From Exophiala sp. HKRS030 (taxonomy: Eukaryota > Ascomycota > Eurotiomycetes > Chaetothyriales > Herpotrichiellaceae), in NCBI GenBank assembly GCA_023897205.1, contig JAHWDD010000006.1, positions 1,302,001 to 1,366,000 of the forward strand: DNA of 64,000 nt, given 5' to 3'. Below the pieces are notes generated by a model. The model ran no database searches and was not told the origin of the DNA. It worked only from the letters and a program-made list of their open reading frames with translations. Below, piece after piece: positions 11,355 through 22,445 of this stretch. The stretch's first letter is position 1. Each line of letters starts with the position of its first letter. Position numbers and translations under genes: made by a program.

Positions 11355-13122
11355 CTACAGAGTGTATCTGAAACCGACCAGACCTTGCAGCGGAGTTCCA
11401 TCACGTTCGGCCTTTTTGTTCATTCTGAAAAAGTGAAGATCCAAGACGGCGACCAAGACGATTGTCAGTATGCAAAACCTAAGGTTTCAGACGGATTAAA
11501 AAACGGCATCGAAAATCACAAAACCGGACTTTGATGGGTCCTCTTTGACTCACCCGATTGAAGCGTAGATCCCCGGCAGATACTGGGGCGCATCCTTAGC
11601 TCTGAACACCAGTGCTCCCACGATGCCACCAGTCCCACCCATGGTGATCAAGCTGGCACTGCAAAAGGCACGCCTCCAGGTTCCACGGATGTTGTTGGAC
11701 TGATAGGCCATGACAGTGGGGATTGAGGCGTTGCATCCGGCAGTGACGAGGAAGACGCCAAAGTATTGAGAGCCCGCCGACTTGGTCCAAGCCAGAAGAC
11801 ACAGACCACATATGGATTGTAGCGAGTTCCAGACAAGATGAGGGGCGCGAAAGCGATACCTGTCGGCCACCCAGCCTTGGGCGTACATGTAGAAAGCGGT
11901 GAAGATGTATGGAGGTGTACTCAGGGCGTTGGCCGCGAGGATACTGTAGCCCATTTTGTTCCTCAAGATGAGCGGCAGGAAGAAGGAAATCGAGTAGGAC
12001 ACCACTGTACTCGACCTTTCACGTATGTGGTCAGCATAAGGTCGAAATGTGACCAGCAAAGAAGAAAACTCACAAAAACATCATTCCCATGGCCCACACT
12101 TTCCAGTCCAACGCGGTGCTCAGGTACTCGCGCAGGTTGAACTTGTCATTGTCAACCTCGCCGCGATCCTTCTCCAGCATCTGGACCACTATTTGCAATT
12201 CCCGAGTGGACAAGAAGCTTCGACTATTTTTGGCCTTGTTCGGGAAGTCCACGATCAGGTACGCGCCCAGAAACCCAACCAGGATGGTCAGCACACCTTC
12301 CCAAATGAAGATATACCTCCATCCAAGATAGCCTCCGACGCCCTGCATTTGCATGAACCCTGATGCGAGGACTCCGGACAATGATCCTCCGACGAGACTG
12401 ATGAGGTAGAAGGTCGCGTAACGTTTGTGGACATCATCTGTTGAAAAAGAAAAGCTATCAGAAATCACGTCATCCTCCAAACATTTCATTCATCGAGGGG
12501 GGATGAAAGGGGTGCTTCTTGAAGACGTACAGCGACGATACCAACTCTGGAGCAGAAACAGGGATCCAGGGAAGAGACCTGCTTCGAGCGTTCCGATGAT
12601 GGCTCTAATGGCGACAAGTTGACCCCAAGTCTGGACGAAGCCAGCACACAGCATGACGACCCCCCAGAGCAGAACTGACGCCGGTAGGAAGTACCTGGGA
12701 CCGATCTTCTTGGCTAGAAGGGCGCCGGGCCACTCAAAGACCACATAAGTGGGAAAGAATGCAATGGCGACCGTGGACTGTCTCTCAGCTATAGTGTTAA
12801 TACATGCGCGGTATGTAGTAGATCCCAAGAACCGGGGGATGAATGATGATGGGGGTGGGGGGCTCACGTAGCGGTTGCCCACGGTCAGTTTCAATTCCTT
12901 GGCCATGCCTGCATTTGCGGCGTAGCCCAAGTTGACTCTGTCCATCAAGGACACGGCGAACATGAAACCCGTGGCCAGGATCAGTCGCCGGTCGATTTTG
13001 TGGACTATGCGTCGCTCCTCATCCGGAGATACCTGGATCTCCGACTCGTTGTCTGGGCTATCTTCGAGCTCGTGGCTCGATGATGGCCTCTTTTCGGTAT
13101 CGATTGAGAGTTCTGGCGCCAT
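11355..13122 (-). CDS. MFS anion permease, Dal5/allantoate-permease family (Soa1-like)
   Basis: Plasma-membrane symporter of the anion:cation symporter family. Members carry allantoate, vitamins and, for yeast Soa1, sulfonates and inorganic sulfur anions. Exons 12868-13122, 12531-12777, 12074-12437, 11554-12015 and 11355-11478 give 483 residues. Seen: an acidic hydrophilic N-terminus, then KIDRRLILATGFMFAVSLMDRVNLGYA (helix 1, family signature), GPRYFLPASVLLWGVV, a second half beginning SYSISFFLPLIL, and a cytosolic tail. About 12 hydrophobic segments are apparent. The acceptor before STVAIAFF was chosen because it preserves frame and the family motif NRYS. It is divergent from the alkylsulfatase, so uptake of a sulfated or sulfonated anion is a reasonable inference. 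Another small carboxylate is also possible. Confidence 0.88.
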
Positions 13123-13750
13123 TATGGATGTGGAAGATCAGCGCCAAGGTTGATCCGAAAAAATAAATCACCACGATGCGCGCACGTGGTCCAAGTTCCG
13201 GATGCTTGACGAAAGGTGAACGTCTGGGGGTGAGGTACATTGGCTAGGAGACTAAAACCTGGGGAAGTTATCATGCTTTTTTTAAAGGATTTCATCGGCT
13301 CTGATGTTAGCGACGAGGATGCGAATGTTGAACAACCGAAGTTACCGAGTAGTGTGTACGTGGAAGAGGATTGGGTTCTCTCTTGACAGCCCTACTGTAA
13401 CTGTCCTCTCATGGGGTCTTTCGGGTGGGGAATGGGGAATCCCCGTCTGAGGCGAGTCTGTGGAAGGTAGATTGCGGGGATTGACTCGAATCCGGGTGTG
13501 GATCTACAAGGTTCTCGGCCCCTTGGTTGTCCTGCCGAGTCATCCATGTGCCGTCTCCCGTCTGCCGAACCATCTCAACCTAAGAACATGTAGCTTTTTG
13601 GCGAGGTGTGCCGGCTCGCTTCAACACTGCTCGCAACTCGAGCTCCAACAGGAATCCCTACGCGCTGATCTTGACCACCTCTTGTGCTCTTGCTGGATAT
13701 GTGCGGAAAATCCTTCTCGCCATAACCCTCAAGATTCGAAAGTGCGAGTC
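13123..13750. promoter_or_regulatory. shared divergent promoter, permease / alkylsulfatase
   Basis: A 628-bp region serving two start codons. A CACGTG palindrome lies at 13183-13188. In yeasts this is the Cbf1 site, which works with Met4 on sulfur-assimilation genes; use of it here is inference. An open frame runs from 13460 into the sulfatase, but it is poorly conserved in character and is treated as leader. Confidence 0.45.
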
Positions 13751-15658
13751 ATGGCAGCATCACAGTATCTGACCCCGAGTTCATCTGGACCATCTTTCGA
13801 GGATACTCAGGACTTTACCGACGCCGATCGAGGTTTCATTGGTTCATTGAAGCCATGCATCATCCGAAATGCTCGTGGGAAGACCATCTGGGATAATGAT
13901 GTCTACGACTTTGTGTATCAGCAAAAATGTCCACCCACCGTGAATGCCGGCCTCTGGAGACAGGCGCAGTTGCTGTCCAAGCAGGGGCTGTACCAGATCA
14001 GCCAGACCATCTATCAAATCCGTGGCTTCGACATATCGCACGTGACCTTTGTCGAGGGCAGGTCCGGCGTAGTCATCGTCGACCCCTTGATCTCATGCGA
14101 ATGTGCCTCGGCCGCTCTGAAGTTCTATGAAAACCACCGAGGTAGCCGTCCGGTGAGGGGGGTCGTATACACTCACAGCCATATCGACCACTACGGCGGC
14201 GCTGCCGGGTTGTTCCCTGGTCTGGAGAATGACGCCGTCCCAGAAGGCGTGGCGGTGGTGGCACCGGAAGGATTCATGGAGGAGGCCTTGTCGGAGAATG
14301 TCATTGCCGGCCCCATCATGCGTCACCGCGCGGCGCACATGTACGGCTCACGCCTTGAAAGGTCTCCCTGCGGCCAGGTCGGAGTCGGTCTGGGCATGGC
14401 GTCGTCGACGGGGAGGACCAGCCTGATCCCCCCGACCGCGATCATCAAACAGACCGGCGAGCGACTGACGATTGACGGGGTGACCATGGTTTTTCAGATG
14501 GTGCCCGACACAGAGGCTCCGTCGGAGTTCAACATCTATTTCCCGGACAACAAGGCCCTTCTGATCCCGGAATGCGCCGGTCATGCTCTTCACAACATCA
14601 CCACCCTCCGCGGGGCTCTGGTGAGAGACGCCAAAGCATGGGCCCGGTATCTCGACGAGTCCCTGGTGCTTTTCTGTGAAATTGAAACAACCGACGTGCT
14701 CTTCGGGAGTCACTCCTGGCCCACGTGGGGATCGAACAACATCAGACGCTACCTGGGAGAGCAGAGAGATCTTTATGCCTATCTACACGATCAGACCATC
14801 CGCCAGATGAACCGCGGACTGAATGGGACCGAAATCGCCGAAACCTTCGTCCTGCCTCCCAACTTGAGGCGTCGTTGGCATACGCAGGGCTTTTATGGGA
14901 GCATTAATCACAACGTAAAAGGGATCTATCAACGCTACATGACCTGGTTCGACGGCAGGGCCGAGAACTTGTGGAGATGGCCCCCAAAGGAAGAGGGCTC
15001 TAGGTACGTGACTTGTATGGGCGGACCCCAAGAGACCCTACGAAAAGCCAGTCAATTTCAGGCCGACGGGGATTTGAGATTCGCAGCAACCCTTCTAGGT
15101 AACCTGGTGGCAGCCAGGGAAGAGTATCCCCAGAATGTCCGAAGTCAGAGCCGGGAGATGCTCGCACAAGTCTTTGAGAGCCTGGGATTCGGATGTGAAA
15201 ACACCCTTTGGAGGAATTTTTACCTCACCCAGTCGAAGGAGTTGCGGCACGGGGACCATCAGCGCAGCCAATTCTCTCCACTCCAGGCGTCGTTCCCACC
15301 CCAGATGTCGGTAGAACAGTGGTTCGAAGGTCTCTCCGTCAGTATTGACGGCGCAAAGGCCGGAGAGGAAGGACAAACGATGCAGATTGGTGTAGATGTC
15401 GTCGATAAAAAGGAGAGCTGGGTCTTGATCTTGAGCAATGGTGCGCTCACTTATCGAAACGTGACTGGAACATCACCTCTGACCCAGGTTCCCGGACATG
15501 ACCTCGTTCTCGAAATCGAGATGAGCAAGCTGAGAGAGATTTTAACGGGCAAGGGAGACCCGAACAGACTTCAGATTCTCACGGGCGACATAGTTTGTTT
15601 GGAGAGACTTCTTTCACTGGCTGGGCTAGGCAAAATCGTCAGATCAGCAAGGATATAA
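13751..15658 (+). CDS. Alkylsulfatase, SdsA1/BDS1-type metallo-beta-lactamase
   Basis: Secreted-like or intracellular hydrolase that removes sulfate from alkyl or aryl sulfate esters such as SDS, giving an alcohol and sulfate. Single exon. The ATG at 13751 gives 635 residues, close to bacterial SdsA1 (658) and yeast Bds1 (646); the frame stays open upstream to 13460. Seen: binuclear-zinc motif THSHIDHYGG (141-150), the Glu/His block PECAGHALHN followed by TLRGA, the third His in GSHSWPTWG, an alpha-helical dimerisation region, and a C-terminal SCP2-like lipid-binding domain (from about 520). No signal peptide is evident from the chosen start. The intronless structure among multi-exon neighbours fits bacterial ancestry, as proposed for yeast BDS1. 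Confidence 0.93.
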   Translation: MAASQYLTPSSSGPSFEDTQDFTDADRGFIGSLKPCIIRNARGKTIWDNDVYDFVYQQKCPPTVNAGLWRQAQLLSKQGLYQISQTIYQIRGFDISHVTFVEGRSGVVIVDPLISCECASAALKFYENHRGSRPVRGVVYTHSHIDHYGGAAGLFPGLENDAVPEGVAVVAPEGFMEEALSENVIAGPIMRHRAAHMYGSRLERSPCGQVGVGLGMASSTGRTSLIPPTAIIKQTGERLTIDGVTMVFQMVPDTEAPSEFNIYFPDNKALLIPECAGHALHNITTLRGALVRDAKAWARYLDESLVLFCEIETTDVLFGSHSWPTWGSNNIRRYLGEQRDLYAYLHDQTIRQMNRGLNGTEIAETFVLPPNLRRRWHTQGFYGSINHNVKGIYQRYMTWFDGRAENLWRWPPKEEGSRYVTCMGGPQETLRKASQFQADGDLRFAATLLGNLVAAREEYPQNVRSQSREMLAQVFESLGFGCENTLWRNFYLTQSKELRHGDHQRSQFSPLQASFPPQMSVEQWFEGLSVSIDGAKAGEEGQTMQIGVDVVDKKESWVLILSNGALTYRNVTGTSPLTQVPGHDLVLEIEMSKLREILTGKGDPNRLQILTGDIVCLERLLSLAGLGKIVRSARI

Positions 15659-15866
15659 ACTAAATGACTGGTGATATTGGTGGGATCAAGTTAATAGGGC
15701 TCACAATATTTGCTTGTAACCCATTGAACTCATTTCATTTTGACTCACTCAACTGCTTAGAGAAAATTTTGCTGTCTCACTGGAAGAAGATAAAGGCGAC
15801 TACTGCAGTTCTTACAGCCGGCGTTCAAGGTAGGCGCAAATCATGATTTCCAGCAAGACATTTCTC

Positions 15867-17433
15867 TCACAAGATGGCTTTTTGGGACTTCGCTATCATT
15901 TCGACGTAGCGAAGGCGGGGATACTCGTACGCTTCCGTCATCATTTCCGGCGCTGCGCCATACCATCTCAAAGTCACCGACATCTTCCCACCCCCAGCAG
16001 GAGCCGGTAGCCAATTGTCAGTCCATTCTTTGGGCGGTGGGCTATTGGCAGGCTGGACAAGGACTTCAAAAGGCCCATCTTTTCCCTTGTCCGCCAGAGG
16101 CGTTCCATCCACAAACCTCAGGTTGTCCCTGTCTCCCAGGCAGAATCTGTTTAGTCGGTTGGGGATGAAGTACTGCTGGGCGTTGTACGCCGTCAGACTC
16201 CAAAAGCCTCCCGGGTTGAGAACTGGCCGACGTGAGAATCGGATGACAAGTGCCTTTCCCGGAGCAAGGTAGATGGACCCCTCCAGAGAAGGATAGGTCG
16301 CCTGATCCGGTGTCAGACCAAGGTATCCGTACTTTGCGATGGCAAACCTGGCGGCATAGTCCGAACCAAAGTTACCCATGCTTTCAGGGAACCAAGACAC
16401 CCATCCATTGCCATGGTCCAGCTTACCCCCCGGCTCCCGGCGGGCAGCCCTGGCTTCGCTTTCAGCCTGACGCGGGAGGATGGAGAGATCAGCTTCACCA
16501 CTTGAATCCCTTGTCAAGATGCCGTCCTGAATCCCGCTCATCGACAAAGCTTTGGAAATAAACGGCCGGTCTCGACGAACTGGAGATGGAAGAATTGGCG
16601 CGAGAGCTGCAGTGAGGCGGAGGACACTTTCTACGATCGAGATGTCCTTGCTTGGACGGTAGCCGGGTTGCGTGAACAGAGACAGATCGAAGGGAGGACC
16701 AGCAACGGGTGGCACGCCTCTTTCGATAACCACGACTCGAGATTGATCTTGATATCTGTTTGCGAGGCTTTGATCGGCAATTGATGGCGTTGTGGCAATT
16801 CGTACCAGGCAGATACCGTACATACTGGACATGGTGATACAGCCTGCATAACCGTCGATATCGCCGCGTGAACAATCAAGACTTAGACCAGGTTCCTCGT
16901 CCTCTGAGCAGCGCACCAAGAACTTGCCTGGTTTGTGATTCTGCAGACTATTGACATTTGCGAGATCATTTCCGTAGCTACAATTGGAGTATAAGTATTA
17001 TGATTGGCTTTCATCACGAAGAAACCCCAAAGATGAACAAAAAACGAGGAGAAAGTCTGCTCACCAGTCGTAGAATGACCAGCACCAGTAGCGGTCTGGT
17101 ATGGAAGGGATAGAAAATTCCAACATCTGCGCCGACAAATCTAGGAGTACAGTACTGTACAAAGTATCGCCATTGGGGCGAATGACTTTCAGGTCGGCGT
17201 CCGTCGAAAGGCGTCGGTCATGGTAGAGCGTGTTGACGGAAGCACGGGGAGATGAAGCCACGAACTTTCCAAACTCGAGCAGAGGATACCCATACTGAGA
17301 GGAATGTCAGTGAGTGAAATCGGCCCCAAAAAGATACATGGACATTTCAGGTAAGATATACCATGTAGATAAAGTTGAGCGCATCTTGACGGGTCTTCAA
17401 CTCCCGAAGGGATGGTTGGCTTTGATGTCCCAT
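15867..17433 (-). CDS. DUF1254/DUF1214 domain protein
   Basis: Protein of unknown biochemical role; relatives are widespread in soil bacteria and fungi. Exons 17362-17433, 17065-17294 and 15867-16977 give 470 residues. Seen in order: the DUF1254-type N-terminal block NFIYMYGYPLLEFGKF and DTLYSTVLLDLS, then FYDCYGNDLANVNSL, and a C-terminal DUF1214-type part with PGGFWSLTAYN, RFVDGTPLADKGKDGPFEV and WLPAPAGGGKMSVTLRWYG. No signal peptide was noticed from the MGHQS start. It shares a 437-bp divergent promoter with the CoA ligase and its stop lies 208 bp from that of the sulfatase, so it belongs to the block by position. No function is claimed. Confidence 0.87.
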
Positions 17434-17870
17434 GGTGATGGTCCGGTCGACAAAAGACTCACGGGGGAAGATGTACTTAGCTGGGGCCTCCGACGTTCGC
17501 CAGGCTCATACAATTATATACAGTGGACTTGAGTGTATGAAATAACGAGTACGATGGTGGTCATGCTCACTCCTCCACATTCACCTCCGCATCGGTATCG
17601 GCATCGGCATGATCCACTTTGCTCGGCTTGGGCTCTCACGTCGGCAATGGCTGAGTTAGCCGATCGACTTATAGTCCAACTTCATACCAAGTTTCTTTAA
17701 ACAGCATTGTAGCGGACCCTATCTTAGCTATGTGATTGTGGATGAATCCGACTTTCGAAACTTTGGAGCGTTGGGCACACAGAACATTCTGTAGCAAACA
17801 GTGAAATTTGGCATTGAGAGATCATGTATTCTTCTACCACCCCTTGTCTATCAACTATTATACTGACCTG
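17434..17870. promoter_or_regulatory. divergent promoter, DUF1254 gene / CoA ligase
   Basis: Bidirectional 437-bp region. At 17591-17610 there are tandem hexamers of the form ATCGGT/ATCGGC, placing several CGG triplets six bases apart. This is a plausible docking site for a Zn2Cys6 regulator, not demonstrated. Confidence 0.4.
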
Positions 17871-20013
17871 ATGACCAGGAGCGGTGAACCCGAGGTGATA
17901 TGGCGCCCGTCACAGCGTCGAGGGAGAAATGGGATGAGGGAGTATCGACTACATGTGAATCAGAAGTTTCATCGGGATTTTTGTGACACACACGAGCTTC
18001 AACGTTGGTCCGTTGCTCATGCTCACGAATTCTGGCTCGATTTATATGGGTATTTGAAGATCCAGCCTCCTTTGCCCGCAACCATGACCAAGGCATACGA
18101 CGACACTGTTCCCATGAGCAGCATTCCTGCCTTTTTCCCGGGTCACAAGCTGAATTATGCCGAGAACATCCTTTCAGAAAATCCGAACCCGGAAACCGCC
18201 GCCGTCATCGGACTCGTAGAAGGCGACGACGACTTCCTCAACAAGCCTCGAGAAGTTCTCAGCTGGCAACAGTTCCGCGAGCGAGTGAGGGAGACATCCA
18301 GCGCGCTAAAGCGTAGTGGCATCAAGAAAGGCGACCGTGTCGCAGCCATAGTAGGTGCCTCGGTATGGGCGGTGGTCCTATTCCACGCGACGGCTTCCAT
18401 GGGCGCCATCTTCACGTCCATCAGTCCAGAACTCGGCCTCAGCGGTTGTGTGAGCCGGTTGCAACAGGTCCAGCCGAGCATCATCTTTTTTGACAGCCAT
18501 GCCATCTACAAGGCAAAGGCAACCTCCACGGCCGAGAAGCGACGACAGATCTTGTGCCAGCTCAAACCCATGCCACAGGTCTATGTCATCCCCGTCACCA
18601 ATAAAGGAGGCTCCGTTATCGATGACGATGTTCCCTGGATAGAGGAGTTCTTGAGTCGCGCATCGGCATCCGACGAGCTGACTTTCGAACGAGTACCGTT
18701 CAATCATCCGTTGATCATATGTTACTCCTCTGGAACCACGGGGACCCCGAAATGCATTGTCCACAGCCACGGCTTGATCTTACAACTGAAGAAGATCTCC
18801 GTGGTCCATGATTGTTTGGGTCCTGAAGATATCGTGACACAGTACGCCAGCACGTCTTGGGTCGTTTTCTACGGCATGTGTGGTCACCTTAGCTCCGGGG
18901 CAGGCATCGTACTGTACAACGGCAGTCCCTTGTACCCGGATGCGAAACAACTTTTACGGATATGTGATAGGTTCAAGGTGTCGTTTCTCGGCCTGTCACC
19001 TAGGTTACTGTTGGAAATGGAGATGTCTGGAGCACAACCAAAACTCGAATTCGAGCTGTCTCGCTTGAAGACCCTCCACACCACCGGTGCCCCCTTGTCT
19101 GCAGAGCAGTATCAATGGATTTCCCGTGCCTTTCCACCGGACATGCAGATCTGCAACATCGCCGGAGGTACGGAGAATGGCACAGCACTTATCGCTCTCG
19201 ATCCCGATGGACCAGTTCGCGTCGGGGAAATGCAGACCGAGTCACTTGGCATAAGCATCGACATTCTCGACGCCGAGACGGGTGAGTCGATCGCAGACAC
19301 CGGGGAGCCTGGAGAGCTTGTCATCACCATGCCGTATCCCAGCATGCCGTCCTTTTTCTGGGGTGACAAAGGTGGCAAAATCTATCGCGAAGCATATTTT
19401 GAGCGTTTCAGCGACAAGGATGTCTGGGCGCAGCATGACTGGCTGAAGAAGAACCCAAGCACTGGCGGTTTCGTTATGCTGGGTCGAAGTGACGGGGTCT
19501 TGAGTACGTTTTATTCTCCTCATACACCACCACTCAGCTTAACAAATTGCGGCGGTCGTGATTCTTTCGTTGCTGACTCTTCGTTTTCATGCTGCAGATC
19601 CCTCAGGAATCCGTTTCGGTAGTGGTGAGATCTACGCCATCGTCGAAAAGGAACCTCTGCTCAGCTATTTCAACAACGTGCTTTGCGTCGGTCGGCGTCG
19701 TCCACAAGACGTGGATGAACAGGTGTTTTTGTTCGTCGTCATGAAACCTGCGACCCCCTTCACTTCTAAGATTCGCGAGGAAATCAAAAGTGCCATTAGG
19801 GCGAATTTGTCCCCACGACACGTTCCCAAATTTGTCCTCCCGGTACCGGATGTGCCAATGACCATCAACGGGAAACGCGTCGAAACGATTATCAAGAAGA
19901 TCATCAGTGGAAAGGACGTCCAGCCAAGTGCCACCGTCGCCAATCCACAGTCGGTGGAATATTTCAAGCGATTCAGAAGCCTTGAGCAAGAGCCAAAAGA
20001 CGCAAGGTTGTAG
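17871..20013 (+). CDS. Acetoacetyl-CoA synthetase-like acyl-CoA ligase
   Basis: ATP-dependent adenylate-forming ligase that makes an acyl-CoA from a short acid. Exons 17871-19503 and 19598-20013 (94-nt intron) give 682 residues. The frame is open upstream to 17808, but without an ATG. Seen: the N-terminal AACS/ACS region with FPGHKLNYAENIL, P-loop YSSGTTGTPKCIVHSHG (about 285), IAGGTENG, the acyl-adenylate hinge SDGVLNPSGIRFGSGEIY restored by splicing (typical of acetoacetyl-CoA synthetases), and the catalytic lysine in MTINGKRVE near residue 635. The family acts on acetoacetate; cluster paralogues may use other short acids. Here it could activate acids from oxidative cleavage of ketones, which is inference. 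Confidence 0.9.
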
Positions 20014-20878
20014 GCTGTCACCCAACTTGTTCAACGGCGGGCACGCTGAACGTCTTCAAACGTATCGCCATGTGTGTGGCCCTCCCATGGATTCGCATCA
20101 TCGAGGATCTGCATATATACTTTGGATAATTGATGTGCTACCCCCTGAAATGTACACCCACCGTTTCGCACATCATAATCATCATCTTCAACGATACAAA
20201 TGACACGGTTCTGCCTTTAAGCTGGTCCTTCGCGTCGCATCCACGTCTTTTTCATGATAGTCTTTGTCTCCGTCAATGGTCAACGGCCAATTTACTCGAT
20301 TATCACTCCACTCACATTTGCAATACATGTCGTTGTGGATTTTTTTGCCTCCGATTGAATGACCGACGCCTCCCCCAAACCTTTCCCCATAGCCAGGGAC
20401 GGAGTATTGTGGGGCCCAGGGTCTCCTCGGTACACGTTTCATAGCAATATCGTAATTGTCGTCCCAAATCTGCGCGATCTTGCAAACTACCGAGTTTGCC
20501 GAAACGTCACTTCATGTGAGCACGGTTCCATTTCCGCGCACAAGACGTGACCCAACACTTGATCAGATGAAAGAGAATTATGCAATACCCAAGCCCCAGA
20601 CCGGTCTCGAGAGGAACTGTTATGATAGGTTTTCAATACACAGCACAGTAATGACATCTAACAGCTTCTGATCGTTCTACGCCAGATTGTAAGGAATGAG
20701 AAACATAATGCTTAGAAGTACTTCGCTCTCATGGTATCGTGTAAGCCTCAAAACCCACAAACTGGTCACTCTGGATCACCCTCGCTTTCACCAGCCTCTC
20801 AGTCCAAGCCTTTCTGTCCTTCTCTAGCTGAGCCTCAACACTTGCTATTGTTGCTTTTTTCGAGGTCCACGTGCGAGG
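20014..20878. other. intergenic, convergent 3' ends
   Basis: An 865-bp spacer between the ligase and monooxygenase stops. Only short unconvincing ORFs were seen, and no repeat. Confidence 0.35.
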
Positions 20879-22445
20879 TTATTCTGCCTTCAGACGGGTA
20901 AAGGCCAAATCTTGATGCAGGTCGCCGAATTTGGCATTCCAATAGTCCCTGAAATAGCTGGTCCTGGCCGCCCACGGACCGCGATCCCCGGACTGGGGCA
21001 TCGTGCCCCGTTCCACGGCTTTCTTGACGTAGCTGCTGTTAAGGTTGAGGAGGGGGATACGCTGCATCGGAGCGGCGCCGGGATGCTGTGAGGCCAGGCG
21101 TGGAACCACACTCGAGCATTTTTCTCCGCGCATCTTCTTGACAAGACGGACGAACAACTGGGCGGTAGCGTCCGCCCCGAGGGTCCAACTCATGTTGGTG
21201 TAGCCGAAAACGAAGATGAAGTTGGGGACGTCTTGCAGCAGGGCGCCCTTCCAGGCCAGCTTGTCGCCGAAGTTGACCTGCTTGCCATCTACTACTAGCT
21301 TCGTGTGTCCGCCCATCTCGACCCTCAGTCCGGTGGCGGGGACAATCAAGTCCGCCGGGAGTCGAGCGCCAGAGTTCAACAGGATCCCATCCGACTCCAC
21401 CGTATTGACCGTGTCAGTGACGACGTGGCCTTTTCCTGAGCGCAGGGCGGCGAAGAAGTCTCCTCCGGGTGTGATGCACATCCTCTGCTGCCACGGGGAG
21501 TAACGGGGTATGAAATGCGGGTCACACGGGACGTCGGCGGGGAGTTCAGTGGCCACTCGGCTCTGTAGGATGCGTCGCGCCTTGTTTGGAAAGTACTGAC
21601 AGAACCAGTAGATAAGGTACGTGTTCAGAATCGCTCGCCAGCGGATGACTTTGATCGCCCACGACGTGGGAAGCCAGCGTTTGATGGTCGGGACGAGGGG
21701 CGGCACGATCGGGTTCGCCAACAGATAGCTAGGTGATCGCTGCAGAATGGTTACGGATTTGGCCTTCTCCGACATGGCCGGCAACAGGGTCACTGCAGTT
21801 GCACCACTACCAATGACGACCACGTTCTGATCGGAATAGTCGTAGGACTCGTCCCAGAATTGTGGGTGGATGACCTTGCCTTGAAAGTTTTCTAGGCCAG
21901 GGATCGTGGTTTCCAACGGCTGCTCGTAGTCATAGTACCCCGTGGCCATGATCACGTACTTCGCACGATATACCTTGCGTGCCGCGGCGACAGACTGGCC
22001 ACCATCGTGACAGGTGGAGTCGATAGTCCATGACTGCTGTTCTGAAGACCACGACAATCGATCAACTTTGTGATTGAAGCGAATATGTTCCATTAGGCCA
22101 TGTTTATCCACGGTCCGCTTCATATAGCTCAGGATGGCTGGAGCAGACGCGATGGGATGGTTCTCCGTCCACGGCTCCCAAGGAAATCCTAGATTGCCAT
22201 AATCAGCAGGGGTAAGGAGGGTAGTGCGGTGGTGAAGGCTCAGGCTTCTCACCAAAGGTATAAAGATCCGAGTCAGATCGAATTCCAGGATATTTGAACA
22301 AGCTCCAGGTACCTCCAAGTTCTGATCGGTTCTCCAGAACGATATATCTCAAATCTCCGAGCTCGTGTTGGATGCGATATGCGGCATTGATGCCACTGAT
22401 ACCGGCGCCCACGATGACGACGTCGTAGTCAAGTGCCTCGAACAT
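20879..22445 (-). CDS. FAD/NADPH Baeyer-Villiger-type monooxygenase, AlmA-like
   Basis: Flavoprotein that inserts oxygen next to a carbonyl (ketone to ester); AlmA relatives are linked to long-chain alkane growth. Exons 22253-22445 and 20879-22188 (64-nt intron) give 500 residues. Seen: the FAD Rossmann motif VVIVGAGISGINAAY near the N-terminus; [23 protein letters not shown], the AlmA/BVMO signature restored by splicing; a full FxGxxxHxxxW fingerprint in FQGKVIHPQFWDES (about 165-178); the NADPH Rossmann motif VVVIGSGATAVTLLP; and the late block NFIFVFGYTNMSWTLGADATA. It shares a 0.9-kb divergent promoter with the aldehyde dehydrogenase. A role in turning a ketone into an ester within the cluster is inferred. 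Confidence 0.92.

Noticed and set aside
13460..13750. 97-residue N-terminal extension of the alkylsulfatase
   Set aside because: Total length from 13751 already matches the family, and the upstream frame lacks conserved character and looks like leader sequence.
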